From contig DATLYH010000101.1 in NCBI GenBank assembly GCA_035575035.1, positions 1-23,504 of the forward strand: a DNA stretch of 23,504 nt, given 5' to 3'. Positions 15,701 through 21,542 of this stretch are shown here, one piece after another (position 1 is the first letter of the stretch; each line of letters begins with the position of its first letter). Made by a program: the position numbers and the translations under genes. The notes below the pieces were generated by a model. It was given only the letters and a program-made list of their open reading frames with translations, had not been told where the DNA came from and did not search any database. The DNA is from DATLYH01 sp035575035. Lineage in GTDB: Bacteria > Planctomycetota > Planctomycetia > Gemmatales > Gemmataceae.

Positions 15701-16006
15701 GATGGAGCCAATGGAAGAGACGGGCTGGTCATCGAAGATTGGTTTCCAGGTGACGCCGCCGTCGGTGCTCTTCCAGACGCCGCTGGCCGCGCCGGCGAAG
15801 TAGTAGGTGAGCGGATCGCCGGGCACACCGCAGGCGCGGGAAACCCGTCCGCCGGCCGCCGGGCCGATGGAACGGTACTTGAGATGCTTGAATTCCGGCG
15901 GCCCGCCCTTGACCTCCTGAGCGGGGGCACGATCCGTCAGGAGCACGACCAGGACGAGCAGAGCAACAGCGACGGGCTTGTGTGAGATGCGCGCGGTGGT
16001 TCTCAT
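12743..16006 (-). CDS. Secreted Asp-box (BNR) propeller protein, sortilin/VPS10-like
   Basis: Product of 1087 residues from ATG 16006. The longer frame from GTG 16090 is rejected because it would be translated from the hairpin at 16042-16083 and would precede the signal peptide. The N-terminus has a hydrophobic VAVALLVLVVLL segment with an APAQ cleavage region. The first 750 or so residues carry at least ten Asp-box motifs of the S/T-x-D-G-G-x-T-W type (KSTDGGVTW, RTTDGGKTW, SRDGGDTW, RSDDGGENW, TRDGGKTW, STDGGATW). This indicates a double or extended beta-propeller like sortilin, GH74 or photosystem assembly factor folds. A beta-rich domain (VNRVVWDLHYRG, GTYTLRLTVDGQ) and a helical region (AELNEQLQLALAIRDDIT onward) close the protein. 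Substrate is unknown. It is the downstream partner of the DUF1080 gene on the same strand. Confidence 0.9.
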   Translation of the reverse strand: MRTTARISHKPVAVALLVLVVLLTDRAPAQEVKGGPPEFKHLKYRSIGPAAGGRVSRACGVPGDPLTYYFAGAASGVWKSTDGGVTWKPIFDDQPVSSIGSIAVAPSDPNIIYVGSGEANIRGNVAAGNGIYKSTDAGKTWKHVWKQEGQIGTLIVHPTNPDIAFAAVLGHAFGPNPERGIYRTTDGGKTWQRVLYKDPDTGASDVCFDPSNPRILFAGLWQARRRPWELVSGGPGSGLYVSRDGGDTWKRLGGAGVPKDDLKGLPEGIYGKVTVAVAPSDPRRVYALIEAEKGGLYRSDDGGENWKLINGERYLRIRPWYFSVITVDPRNADVVWACSLRLLKSIDGGKTFRQVKGPHHVDHHDLWIDPTNPQRMIDANDGGVDLSNNGGETWFAPPLPICQFYHISADNRVPYHVGGNIQDIGTAYGPSNSLSTAGIALADWYTVGGGETGFTVPDPTDPNIIYAGEYGGYISRFDYRTRQAQNISVYPFNPSGHAAEALRYRFQWTAPILISPHDPKTVYHAANVLFRTRDGGKTWTPISPDLTRNDKSKQKWSGGPITGDNTGAEVYGTIFALAESPKEPGVLWAGSDDGLVHISRDNGKNWTNITANIPGLPEWGTVACIEASSFDPGTAYVVVDAHRLDDMRPYLWKTTDYGQSWTSLTSKLPQDVYLHVVREDPKQKGVLYLGTERGVSFSTDGGATWKELKLNLPTVAVHDLVVKDNDLVVGTNGRSIWIFDDLTPIRRMNAAVAEEGLHLFPCQPAIRWRYHSPVHSTEDRYAGENPPRGAIIHYHLPKKPKDPITLQILDAQGNLVNELDSKDDPDEIPEDDPDAPFRPVKKTKLGTEVGVNRVVWDLHYRGAEVIKGAKVDAGDPKVGPLVNPGTYTLRLTVDGQTRTTTVEVKPDPRVQATTAELNEQLQLALAIRDDITQLTRIVNQIRAVRNQLNSRNDLLKDDSRAEPLIKASKDVIGKLDELEGKLHNPKARVVYDILALPGGARLYSQLTFLLEALKDSDGAPTQGIREQYAERRQELRQYEAEWKALISGELARLNELARKLEVPGVIVPAGKTATPTLSEPGRGGARE

Positions 16007-16041
16007 GGCTACTCGACCCAACAAGGCGGGCAGGGAAGGAT

Positions 16042-16083
16042 GCCGCGTGCGGCTTAGCGGGGAGATGCTAAGCCGCACGCGGC
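16042..16083. repeat. Perfect 17-bp inverted repeat between the DUF1080 and BNR genes
   Basis: GCCGCGTGCGGCTTAGC (16042-16058) pairs exactly with 16067-16083 around an 8-nt loop GGGGAGAT. It begins 8 bp after the DUF1080 stop on the minus strand. It could stop most DUF1080 transcripts, protect the 3' end, or be another dispersed palindrome of this genome. No flanking duplication is seen. Confidence 0.8.
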
Positions 16084-16090
16084 GGCTCAC

Positions 16091-16819
16091 TCAGTCTGGC
16101 AATTCCTTGATGTAGATATTCTTGAACCAAAGTGGGTTGCCGTGGTGTTGCAGTTCGATCGGCCCGCGGGCCGGCAGCGGCTGGCCGCGCTCCCAGTAAT
16201 TCTCCAACGGCACATTGTCCACCACCTTCTCGCCATTCAGGTGGACGGTTACCCGGTCCCCCTTCATGACGATGTGGAACGTGTTCCATTCGCCGACCGG
16301 CCGGTCGGCCTTCTTGAGCGGGTTCCGGGGATTCTTCTGGTTGTTGAACAGGCCGCCCGAGCCGACGGGATTGTCCCAGATTTGCACCTGCGGCTGGCCG
16401 CGCAGGTAGATGCCGCTGTCCCCCTTGGGGCCGATCTTCCAGTCCACGTACAGCTCGAAGTTGCCATAGTCCTTGACTGTCTGCAAGCTGTCTCCCTTGC
16501 CGTCATAGGTCAAGATGCCGTCCTTGACGGTCCAGTGCGGCAGGACCTTCTCGTTGGCTTCCTTCTGCTTGGCGGCCAATTCCTCCTTGCTCCGCTTGGA
16601 GAGCCAGGCGGGGATCAAACGCGATTTCTTCCCCTGCTCGGCGGTCTCCGGCACCATGAGCACTGCCTGCCAGCCGGTCAGGTCCTTGCCGTTGAACAGA
16701 GCGGTGAAGCCGGGCGGCGGCATGTTGTCGGTGGGACCGGCCTTATCGTCGGCGCCGCCTGAGGCGGCGGCCAGGGCCAACAGGGTGCTAACGCCCAACA
16801 GAAGTAGCGGTCTTTTCAT
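16091..16819 (-). CDS. DUF1080 (3-keto-disaccharide hydrolase-type) secreted protein
   Basis: Product of 242 residues. ATG 16819 is preceded by AGGAGG with good spacing (minus strand, about 16826-16831). The N-terminus is a signal peptide (LLLLGVSTLLALAAA). The DUF1080 concanavalin-like fold is recognised by FTALFNGKDLTGW near residue 38, WTVKDGILTYDGKGDSL near 96, YGNFELYVDWKI, GDSGIYLRGQ and GPIELQHHGNPLWFKNIYI at the end. An insertion of about 35 residues after GWQA (SKRSKEELAAKQKEA region) is rich in Lys and Glu. Some family members hydrolyse 3-keto-disaccharides, and the family is common in planctomycetes; the substrate here is unknown. It lies 84 bp upstream of the BNR gene with a hairpin between. 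Confidence 0.92.
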   Translation of the reverse strand: MKRPLLLLGVSTLLALAAASGGADDKAGPTDNMPPPGFTALFNGKDLTGWQAVLMVPETAEQGKKSRLIPAWLSKRSKEELAAKQKEANEKVLPHWTVKDGILTYDGKGDSLQTVKDYGNFELYVDWKIGPKGDSGIYLRGQPQVQIWDNPVGSGGLFNNQKNPRNPLKKADRPVGEWNTFHIVMKGDRVTVHLNGEKVVDNVPLENYWERGQPLPARGPIELQHHGNPLWFKNIYIKELPD

Positions 16820-17242
16820 GACATCCTCCTCATGGTGCGAGTCCTGAGCGGGGCGACGGCGCTCATCGTGTCGGCTGAGGCCGGCAAATGCAAGGGGAAA
16901 AATCCTCCGCGGGTGCGCGGTCGAAATCAGCGTCCGGAGCGTCAGCGACGGGTCATTCGGACGCGCCGGTCTCGATTACATCTATCTGCCTAAGTCATTA
17001 TTCTATTTGCCTTTACGAAGCCATCCTTCTTCCCAGACATTTTTTTAAAAATCCATGTCCAGTTTCTCACCCGTTTTGCGATTGCACAAGAAGTGGCGAT
17101 GCTGAGCCGCTTCCCGGTCGATTCAGTCCCGCCAGGTCGGATTCGGCTCCGGCGGGGCCTGACGGGGCCGCTGGGGAGGGGTCCGCCCGCCAAGGCTCAG
17201 CGCTGGTTTTCACTTGGCCCCGGCTCCGTGGAGGGACTCGAG
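16820..17242. other. 423-bp divergent intergenic region
   Basis: This separates the minus-strand DUF1080 gene from the plus-strand Ig-like gene and should hold both promoters. It contains one dispersed repeat (16934-16952) and an AT-richer island at about 16975-17095 with a T7A5 tract at 17039-17050, the least GC-rich stretch of the window. No convincing -35/-10 pair could be assigned. Open frames here overlap each other and lack a ribosome site or family resemblance. Confidence 0.5.
16934..16952. repeat. Single copy of the CCGGAGCGT-type dispersed repeat
   Basis: CCGGAGCGTCAGCGACGGG matches the unit tandemly repeated at 21235-21319, with C in place of T at one position. It lies in the intergenic region upstream of the Ig-like gene. 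Confidence 0.8.
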
Positions 17243-17872
17243 ATGCTCAAACTGCTCACCCGATCGATGCGCGGGCAGAGGCCAGCTCCCGTTTGGCGGG
17301 CCCGGCTGGCGGTGGAATGCCTGGAGGCACGGAACTGCCCATCTGCCCCCGAAATCACCCTGACCGTCACCATCGTGGACCACCCCAACCGCATTGTCCG
17401 GCTGAGTGGGACCGTGACTGACGAGAACCCGGCAACGGTCGCGATTAGTTTCTCCGGCGCCGTGCTGGGATCGGCCACCCCCGACTCTTCCGGCCGGTAC
17501 AGCGTGGATTTCCAGGCCGAGACCCTGGGGACCGTGTATGCGGAGGCGGTGGACGAGGAATGGCTCACCGACGTTGCCAGCGCCCAGGTCGCCAGCCAGG
17601 CTCCGGTGATCAGCGACTTTGCGGCGGTCTGGTTGTTCGGCAATGTCTGGAAGTTCCGCGGCCGGGTCACCGACGAGCATGCTGTCGGCCTGGGGGTGTT
17701 GCTGGGGGGCATCCCTTCCCTCAGGGGAGTGACTGCGACGGTCAACAGCGATGGCTGGTTTGAGGCGACCGTGGAATTGGCCCCGGATGAGGAAGGGACA
17801 GTGACCGCCCAAACCTGGGACTGGTGGGACCTTGAATCCAACGTGGCCGAGGCCCTGATTCGCCAGCCTTGA
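17243..17872 (+). CDS. Small secreted Ig-like protein with LE-x-R type N-terminal motif
   Basis: Product of 209 residues from ATG 17243 (GAGGGA at 17231-17236). The longer frame from 17093 has no ribosome site. The N-terminus is basic and carries LAVECLEARNCPS near residues 22-34, matching the Arg-rich then LE-x-LE-x-R-x-x-P-A/S pattern that opens many planctomycete exported proteins. The remainder forms two Ig-like or cadherin-like repeats: VRLSGTVTDENPATVAISF to about residue 110, and WKFRGRVTDEHAVGLGVLL to the end. Each has a G-x-VTDE motif. There is no C-terminal anchor. A surface or matrix role is inferred; the partner is unknown. Confidence 0.78.
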   Translation: MLKLLTRSMRGQRPAPVWRARLAVECLEARNCPSAPEITLTVTIVDHPNRIVRLSGTVTDENPATVAISFSGAVLGSATPDSSGRYSVDFQAETLGTVYAEAVDEEWLTDVASAQVASQAPVISDFAAVWLFGNVWKFRGRVTDEHAVGLGVLLGGIPSLRGVTATVNSDGWFEATVELAPDEEGTVTAQTWDWWDLESNVAEALIRQP

Positions 17873-17906
17873 GCCCGATCACCGAACCAACCGCGCCGGC
17901 CCCTTA

Positions 17907-17946
17907 CCTCTTCCCTTCTCCTCTGCGGAGGGGAGAAGGGAAGAGG
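17907..17946. repeat. Palindromic repeat in the 5' leader of the 105-residue protein gene
   Basis: Perfect 15-bp arms: CCTCTTCCCTTCTCC (17907-17921) with 17932-17946, around a 10-nt centre. It belongs to the C/G-rich hairpin group. It lies 35 bp after the Ig-like gene and 24 bp before ATG 17971, so it may act as a terminator or attenuator. When read through from 17869 it would give a spurious N-terminal extension. Confidence 0.8.
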
Positions 17947-17970
17947 CCGGGCGCTTTCAAGGAGACGGCC

Positions 17971-18288
17971 ATGCCCTCACCGAGCAACTACCTGGCGACC
18001 TTGGCTGAGCGGGCCGCCCAAGGCGACGTTGAGGCCCTGGCAGAGGTGCGCCGGCTTCTGGGCCGACACCTGGGCCGGATCGTTCGCCGCTCCCTGGACG
18101 AGCCCGACCCAGCGGTGCCGCTGGCCCGCTGGATTCACAACGTAGCCGACGCCCGCCGTGCCGGCCTGGGGGACGATCCCCGGCAGCAGGCGGAACAGGT
18201 GGCCCGATCGATCCGCCATACCATCGTGCAAAGGCTCAAACAGCAGGCGGACCATGTCCGCAGCCTGAGGGAAACCGTCACCAGCTGA
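17971..18288 (+). CDS. Uncharacterised 105-residue protein
   Basis: Not recognised. ATG 17971 has AAGGAGA at 17959-17965; the longer frame from 17869 would translate the hairpin repeat. The product is soluble, helical and Arg/Ala-rich, with no signal peptide. It begins PSPSNYLATLAERAAQGD, continues with a helix of the EALAEVRRLLGRHLGRIVR type, and ends with a long charged helix (QAEQVARSIRHTIVQRLKQQ). It sits upstream of the REC/kinase-like gene on the same strand with an 85-bp gap containing a hairpin. No function is assigned. Confidence 0.7.
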   Translation: MPSPSNYLATLAERAAQGDVEALAEVRRLLGRHLGRIVRRSLDEPDPAVPLARWIHNVADARRAGLGDDPRQQAEQVARSIRHTIVQRLKQQADHVRSLRETVTS

Positions 18289-18304
18289 GGGGCCCCTGTT
18301 GATT

Positions 18305-18335
18305 GCTGGGCCGGCCGCTTGCCGCCGGCCCCAGC
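18305..18335 (+). terminator. Hairpin between the 105-residue protein and REC/kinase-like genes
   Basis: GCTGGGCCGGC (18305-18315) pairs with GCCGGCCCCAGC (18324-18335) with one bulged C and an 8-nt loop. There is no U-tract. It could be a terminator for the upstream gene or a dispersed palindrome. Confidence 0.35.
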
Positions 18336-18373
18336 TGCTTGCCGTCATTGCAGGAACACCGAGGAGACCGCTA

Positions 18374-19480
18374 ATGGTTGAACCAACTCTTCGAACCAGT
18401 CGCGCGCTAGTTGCCCACCCGGCTCGGGAGGTCTGTCACTACCTCGCCGACCTGCTTGCCCACCAGGGGTACTCAACCGTCGAGGCGGAAGACGGCCTGA
18501 CCGCGCTGCAACAGATCCGGCAACGGTCGTTCGACCTAGCCCTGCTGGACCTGCTGTTGCCCGGCCTGAACGCCCTCGAACTCTTACTGGAAACCCGTAC
18601 CCTTTCCCGGAGACTGCCTGTGATCATCACCGGTTTGCTCAGCACGAAGTCGGCCGCGGAGGCCGTTCGACAACAGGGGGCCGCCGGCTACCTGGCCCTC
18701 CCCGCCGGCAAGGAGGAGCTGGCCGTCGCTGTCCGCGAGGCCGGCCTGGGCCAGCCGCCTGATCCCCTGCCTGCGGCCGGGCCGTCCTCCGTCGCCGAGC
18801 CGGTCCTCCCCAACCGGCTGACCGCGGCCGTGGCCCGTGCTTTCCATCGGCTGCTAACGGTTGAGTCCGGCCTGGGCCGAATCTTGCTCGGCGAGCTGCG
18901 GGTCGATGACCCGGTCTGGGGGATCGCGGAGGCGATGCGGCGGAACCTGGAGCGGGCCGTCGTCCTGGCTGGCGGACTGCTGGCGTTGGTCGATGGCCGG
19001 GAGCCAACCCCCGTTCGGCTGAACGTCAACGCCGTTGTCACCGGGCTGGTCCTGCTGCTGCGGGAGCTGCTTCGCAAGGACATCGAGCTGGCCACGGCCC
19101 TGGACCCCGCGCCGGCACCGGTCCGCGCCGATCCCCGACAAGTCGAGTTGTTGCTTCTGCATCTGGCGCTGGACGCCCAGGACGCCATGCCGTGGGGGGG
19201 CCGGCTGACAGTCCGGACTGCCAACATCCCGGCAGGCCCGCCGGCAGCCGCGCGGCCGCTGGGCCTTTCCCCAGGCCGGTACGTGGCGCTGGAGGTCAGC
19301 GATACGGGGACCGATGGCGGTCCGCGGCGGGAGCCGTTGCTCGCTCTGATTGCCCCCGTGCTGCGGCAGCTCGGCGGGACAGCCGAGGTCACCGCCCGGC
19401 CGGGGCAGGGCGGCATGCGCACCGTTTACCTGCCCAGCGAGGCCGACGCCGCCGACGGGGGACTCAATCGGCGTGGGTGA
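18374..19480 (+). CDS. REC domain plus degenerate histidine-kinase-like protein
   Basis: Product of 368 residues. ATG 18374 has GAGGAG at 18361-18366. Residues 8-122 are a receiver domain: Asp59 in LALLDLLLPG and Thr86 in PVIITG are present. The N-terminal acidic pair is missing (ALVAHPA where VVDDE is expected) and the conserved Lys is Leu109 (GYLALP). Residues 148-175 resemble a kinase H-box of the IAHDFNNLLT type but read VARAFHRLLT, so the phospho-His is Arg155. The N-box region at 252-276 (ADPRQVELLL onward) has His263 and Asp267 where Asn residues are expected. The D-x-G box is DTGTDGG at 310-316, and the F box and G2 segment are missing. It is probably a non-catalytic regulator or scaffold. 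Its end overlaps the convergent methyltransferase gene by 17 bp. Confidence 0.82.
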   Translation: MVEPTLRTSRALVAHPAREVCHYLADLLAHQGYSTVEAEDGLTALQQIRQRSFDLALLDLLLPGLNALELLLETRTLSRRLPVIITGLLSTKSAAEAVRQQGAAGYLALPAGKEELAVAVREAGLGQPPDPLPAAGPSSVAEPVLPNRLTAAVARAFHRLLTVESGLGRILLGELRVDDPVWGIAEAMRRNLERAVVLAGGLLALVDGREPTPVRLNVNAVVTGLVLLLRELLRKDIELATALDPAPAPVRADPRQVELLLLHLALDAQDAMPWGGRLTVRTANIPAGPPAAARPLGLSPGRYVALEVSDTGTDGGPRREPLLALIAPVLRQLGGTAEVTARPGQGGMRTVYLPSEADAADGGLNRRG

Positions 19481-20345
19481 TGCGGTACAACGTTCCCTTG
19501 ACACGACGGCCGCCCGGCTCGCCGGCGTGCATCGGCTGCGTTGTGAACGCCAGGCCTTCCGCGGCCAGCATCTCGCGCAGCAGATGCGCCGGCGCCCGGT
19601 CGGCGTCGGTCAGCAGGCACAGGCCGCCGGGCAGCAGCACTCGCTTGATCAAGGCGACCAGCGGGGCGACGTTGCGCATCTCATAAACCAGGTCGGAGGC
19701 CAGCAGCACGGACGCCTTCAGGTCGGCCGGCGGATAGCGCCAGTCGAACTGCAAGGTGCGGAATTCCTCAAAGCCGTTTCGCCGGGCGTTGGCGGCGGCG
19801 AAGCGCAGGGCGGTGGCGTCGTAATCGCTGAAGGTGACGCGCAGGCCGCGCGACAGGGCGGCAATGCCGGGCAGTCCCAGGCCGCAGCCAATTTCCAACA
19901 CCTCCAAGGCCCCCTCACCCCCACCCCTCTCCCCCCGCGGGGGGGAGAGGGGGGTAAGTTCTTCTCCCCTCTCCCCCGCTTCGGGGGAGAGGGGTGGGGG
20001 GGGCGGCCACGGCTCGCGCAGCACCGCCTTGGCCAGCATCCGCGCCGCCGGCCAGAGGTCAGCCCAGTAAGGCATGTACTCGTCGGCCGCAAACGCCGCC
20101 CGGATCGCTGGATGGTCCAACAACCGGTCCGAGTCGCTCGGCCGCTCGATCACGAAGACCTTGTCATCAATGATCACCCGCTCGCGGATCGGCGGTCCCA
20201 GTGCGTCCTCCGGCGTCTCGGGCAACGGCCGGATGGAGGACTGGTGAGAGGTGAGTGATAAATGGGTAAAGGGTGAGGAGTGGGTGATACGCATGCCGTG
20301 GCCAGGATCCATTCCTTGCCGGTTGACCTTGTCTCCCCCAGTCAT
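19464..20345 (-). CDS. SAM-dependent methyltransferase (Methyltransf_16-like) with repeat insertion
   Basis: Product of 293 residues if started at ATG 20345, which has GGGAGG close upstream. ATG 20294 or an internal non-ATG start are alternatives, because residues 20-39 come from a Thr/Ser/His-coding dispersed repeat. The family signature is EYMPYWADLWPAARMLA near residues 89-105, then SAM motif I VLEIGCGLGLPG at 149-160, an acidic SDYDATAL strand, and ASDLVYE further on, as in protein-lysine and nicotinamide-type methyltransferases. Residues 113-145 (Pro then Gly/Glu-rich) derive from two C/G-rich hairpins inserted in frame directly before motif I. Whether folding survives is unknown; the frame and downstream motifs are intact. 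The substrate is unknown. It is convergent with the REC/kinase-like gene. Confidence 0.85.
   Translation of the reverse strand: MTGGDKVNRQGMDPGHGMRITHSSPFTHLSLTSHQSSIRPLPETPEDALGPPIRERVIIDDKVFVIERPSDSDRLLDHPAIRAAFAADEYMPYWADLWPAARMLAKAVLREPWPPPPPLSPEAGERGEELTPLSPPRGERGGGEGALEVLEIGCGLGLPGIAALSRGLRVTFSDYDATALRFAAANARRNGFEEFRTLQFDWRYPPADLKASVLLASDLVYEMRNVAPLVALIKRVLLPGGLCLLTDADRAPAHLLREMLAAEGLAFTTQPMHAGEPGGRRVKGTLYRITHAD
19911..20009. repeat. Two C/G-rich hairpins inserted in the methyltransferase gene
   Basis: Two adjacent palindromes of the CCCCTCTCCCCC kind. The first, around 19925-19952, has a CGCG centre; the second, around 19974-19996, has a GCTTC centre. TAAGTTCTT links them. Together they add about 33 codons in frame, between REPW and ALEVLEIGCG of the methyltransferase. 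Confidence 0.85.
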
Positions 20346-20386
20346 ATTCCCTCCCGAGTCTTGTTACCACTCACCACTCACAAACT
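20240..20386. repeat. GTGAGTGGTGAG-type dispersed repeat around the methyltransferase start
   Basis: GGTGAGAGGTGAGTGATAAA (from 20243), followed by related GGGTGAGGAGTGGG, faces an inverted partner TTACCACTCACCACTCAC at about 20363-20380. The left arm is translated as Thr/His/Ser residues in the methyltransferase N-terminus. The right arm sits at the 3' end of the phosphoesterase gene and may have supplied its last codons. Confidence 0.55.
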
Positions 20387-21223
20387 CTTCACCAGGCCGA
20401 CCAGTTCTGGGTGCGTCAAGGGGCGGTCGGCCGGGAACAGGCAGTAGCAGGCGGGCGACCCCATCGAGTCAAGGATCAGCTGGTGTTCGTTGGGCACATC
20501 GTAACCGTCGTCGCAGGGGATGTGGCCGGTGATCAACAGGTCGGCGTCCACCTTGCGCAGGAAGGCTGCTGCCGTGGCCGGGCTGGTGTCGCGCCCCCAG
20601 ACCAGGGCATGGACCGCGCCGCCCGGCCGGAGGTCGCCGTCGTCGAACTCTTGCCGCTCCAGAATGGCGGGGTCGAACGCGGGCAGGTGGCGAGACGCCG
20701 GCAGGCTATGGCTGAGGAAGATCCGGTTGGCAGTCCGCACCGCCAGCGGCAGGGCGGCGAACAGTTCCAGGTAGGCGCCAAAGATCTCGTCGGCGCGGCT
20801 GCCATAGGCGGTCTCCAGTCCCTGGCGGAACAGGTCGTTGAGCTGGTCGGTGCCCTTGGCGATGCGCTGGCCGGTCATCTCGGCCAGTTCGTGGTTGCCC
20901 AGCAGCAGGTGGACCTGGCGCGGGTACTGGCACTTCAGGGCCGCCACCAGGTCCACCAGTTGATGCGACTTGTCGCCCCCCAGCGGATAGCGGAACGGGC
21001 CGTGAACCAGCTCTTGCAAGACCAGGTGGCGTCGCGGCTGCCGGCCGAGGTCGGCTCGCTGCAACAGCTGGCGGAAATTCTCCAAATGTCCGTGCAAGTC
21101 GCCGCTTACCAGGACTTCCGCGGCCTCCTCCAGACGGACCAGGTGGCCGTTGCAGCCCGGCGTGGTCCGGAAAAGGTGGGCGGCCTGGCGGAGCGTCTTC
21201 AGCAAGCGATCGGGGTCGGGCAT
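20378..21223 (-). CDS. Calcineurin-like metallophosphoesterase, divergent motif II
   Basis: Product of 281 residues from ATG 21223. The longer frame starts with a TTG inside the dispersed repeat at 21235 and is rejected; no clear ribosome site is visible. Metal-binding motifs are GDLHGH at 41-46, GNHE at 109-112, LSHS at 170-173 and TGHIP at 232-236, in the order of PPP-type phosphatases. Where GD-x-x-DRG is expected (about residues 68-85) the sequence is LQELVHG then GGDKSH, so the bridging metal Asp is not obvious. A planctomycete Ser/Thr-phosphatase-like or nucleotide phosphoesterase role is possible; the substrate is unknown. The gene is downstream of nothing on its strand and precedes the methyltransferase by 32 bp, so the two may be co-transcribed. 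Confidence 0.85.
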   Translation of the reverse strand: MPDPDRLLKTLRQAAHLFRTTPGCNGHLVRLEEAAEVLVSGDLHGHLENFRQLLQRADLGRQPRRHLVLQELVHGPFRYPLGGDKSHQLVDLVAALKCQYPRQVHLLLGNHELAEMTGQRIAKGTDQLNDLFRQGLETAYGSRADEIFGAYLELFAALPLAVRTANRIFLSHSLPASRHLPAFDPAILERQEFDDGDLRPGGAVHALVWGRDTSPATAAAFLRKVDADLLITGHIPCDDGYDVPNEHQLILDSMGSPACYCLFPADRPLTHPELVGLVKSL

Positions 21224-21542
21224 GGCACGACGAGCCCGGAGCGTCAACGACGACGGGTATTATCAGAGCCCGGAGCGTTAGCGACGGGTATTATCAGAAC
21301 CCGGAGCGTTAGCGACGGGGCCTGGCGCTACCCGGATTTTGTCGTCAGGTTGTCATTGTAAGCTGAGCCTGGGCTGTATATCTTGGTTAAGATGGTTATA
21401 TGGACCGGAGGATGCGGTTGGTAAGCGGTTGTCGCCGTCTTCCTGAGCGAAGACCCGTCAGGTGCCGCGCCCGGAAGCTTGCTGCCCTCCTGGAGTCGGC
21501 CCTTTCGGATGTATGGGTTGCTCCATACCGAGTAAAGGCGCC
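21224..21542. other. 319-bp divergent intergenic region
   Basis: It separates the minus-strand phosphoesterase gene from the surface-protein gene. The left third is the tandem repeat at 21235-21319. The rest has two small hairpins: GTCTTC/GAAGAC at 21437-21454, and GTATGG/CCATAC at 21511-21528, the latter just before the AAAGG ribosome site of the surface-protein gene. TTGTAA (21356-21361) and TATATC (21377-21382) could be a weak promoter with 15-bp spacing, but this is not convincing. Confidence 0.45.
21235..21319. repeat. Three tandem copies of the CCCGGAGCGTTAGCGACGGG repeat
   Basis: Units lie at 21235-21257 (with three extra bases), 21269-21288 and 21300-21319. They are separated by nearly identical TATTATCAGAG/A linkers, a period of 31-34 bp. 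Each unit is partly self-complementary (CCCG...CGGG). A further single copy is at 16934-16952. The array abuts the phosphoesterase start and would code for repeat-type peptides if translated. Confidence 0.88.

Noticed and set aside
14516..15985. 489-residue open frame on the plus strand
   Set aside because: It is antisense to the BNR propeller gene, is Gly/Ala/Val/Asp-biased and has no family resemblance.
16007..16090. N-terminal extension of the BNR protein
   Set aside because: It would encode the hairpin repeat and precede the signal peptide.
16888..17421. 177-residue open frame upstream of and overlapping the Ig-like gene
   Set aside because: It lacks a ribosome site, crosses an AT-rich non-coding island and lies in a different frame from the supported gene.
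21235..21319. Short CRISPR-like array with 31-bp period
   Set aside because: Linkers are the same TATTATCAGA sequence; it is a tandem repeat.
21356..21382. Possible promoter TTGTAA to TATATC
   Set aside because: The spacing of 15 bp is short and the boxes are weak; sigma-factor preferences of this organism are unknown.
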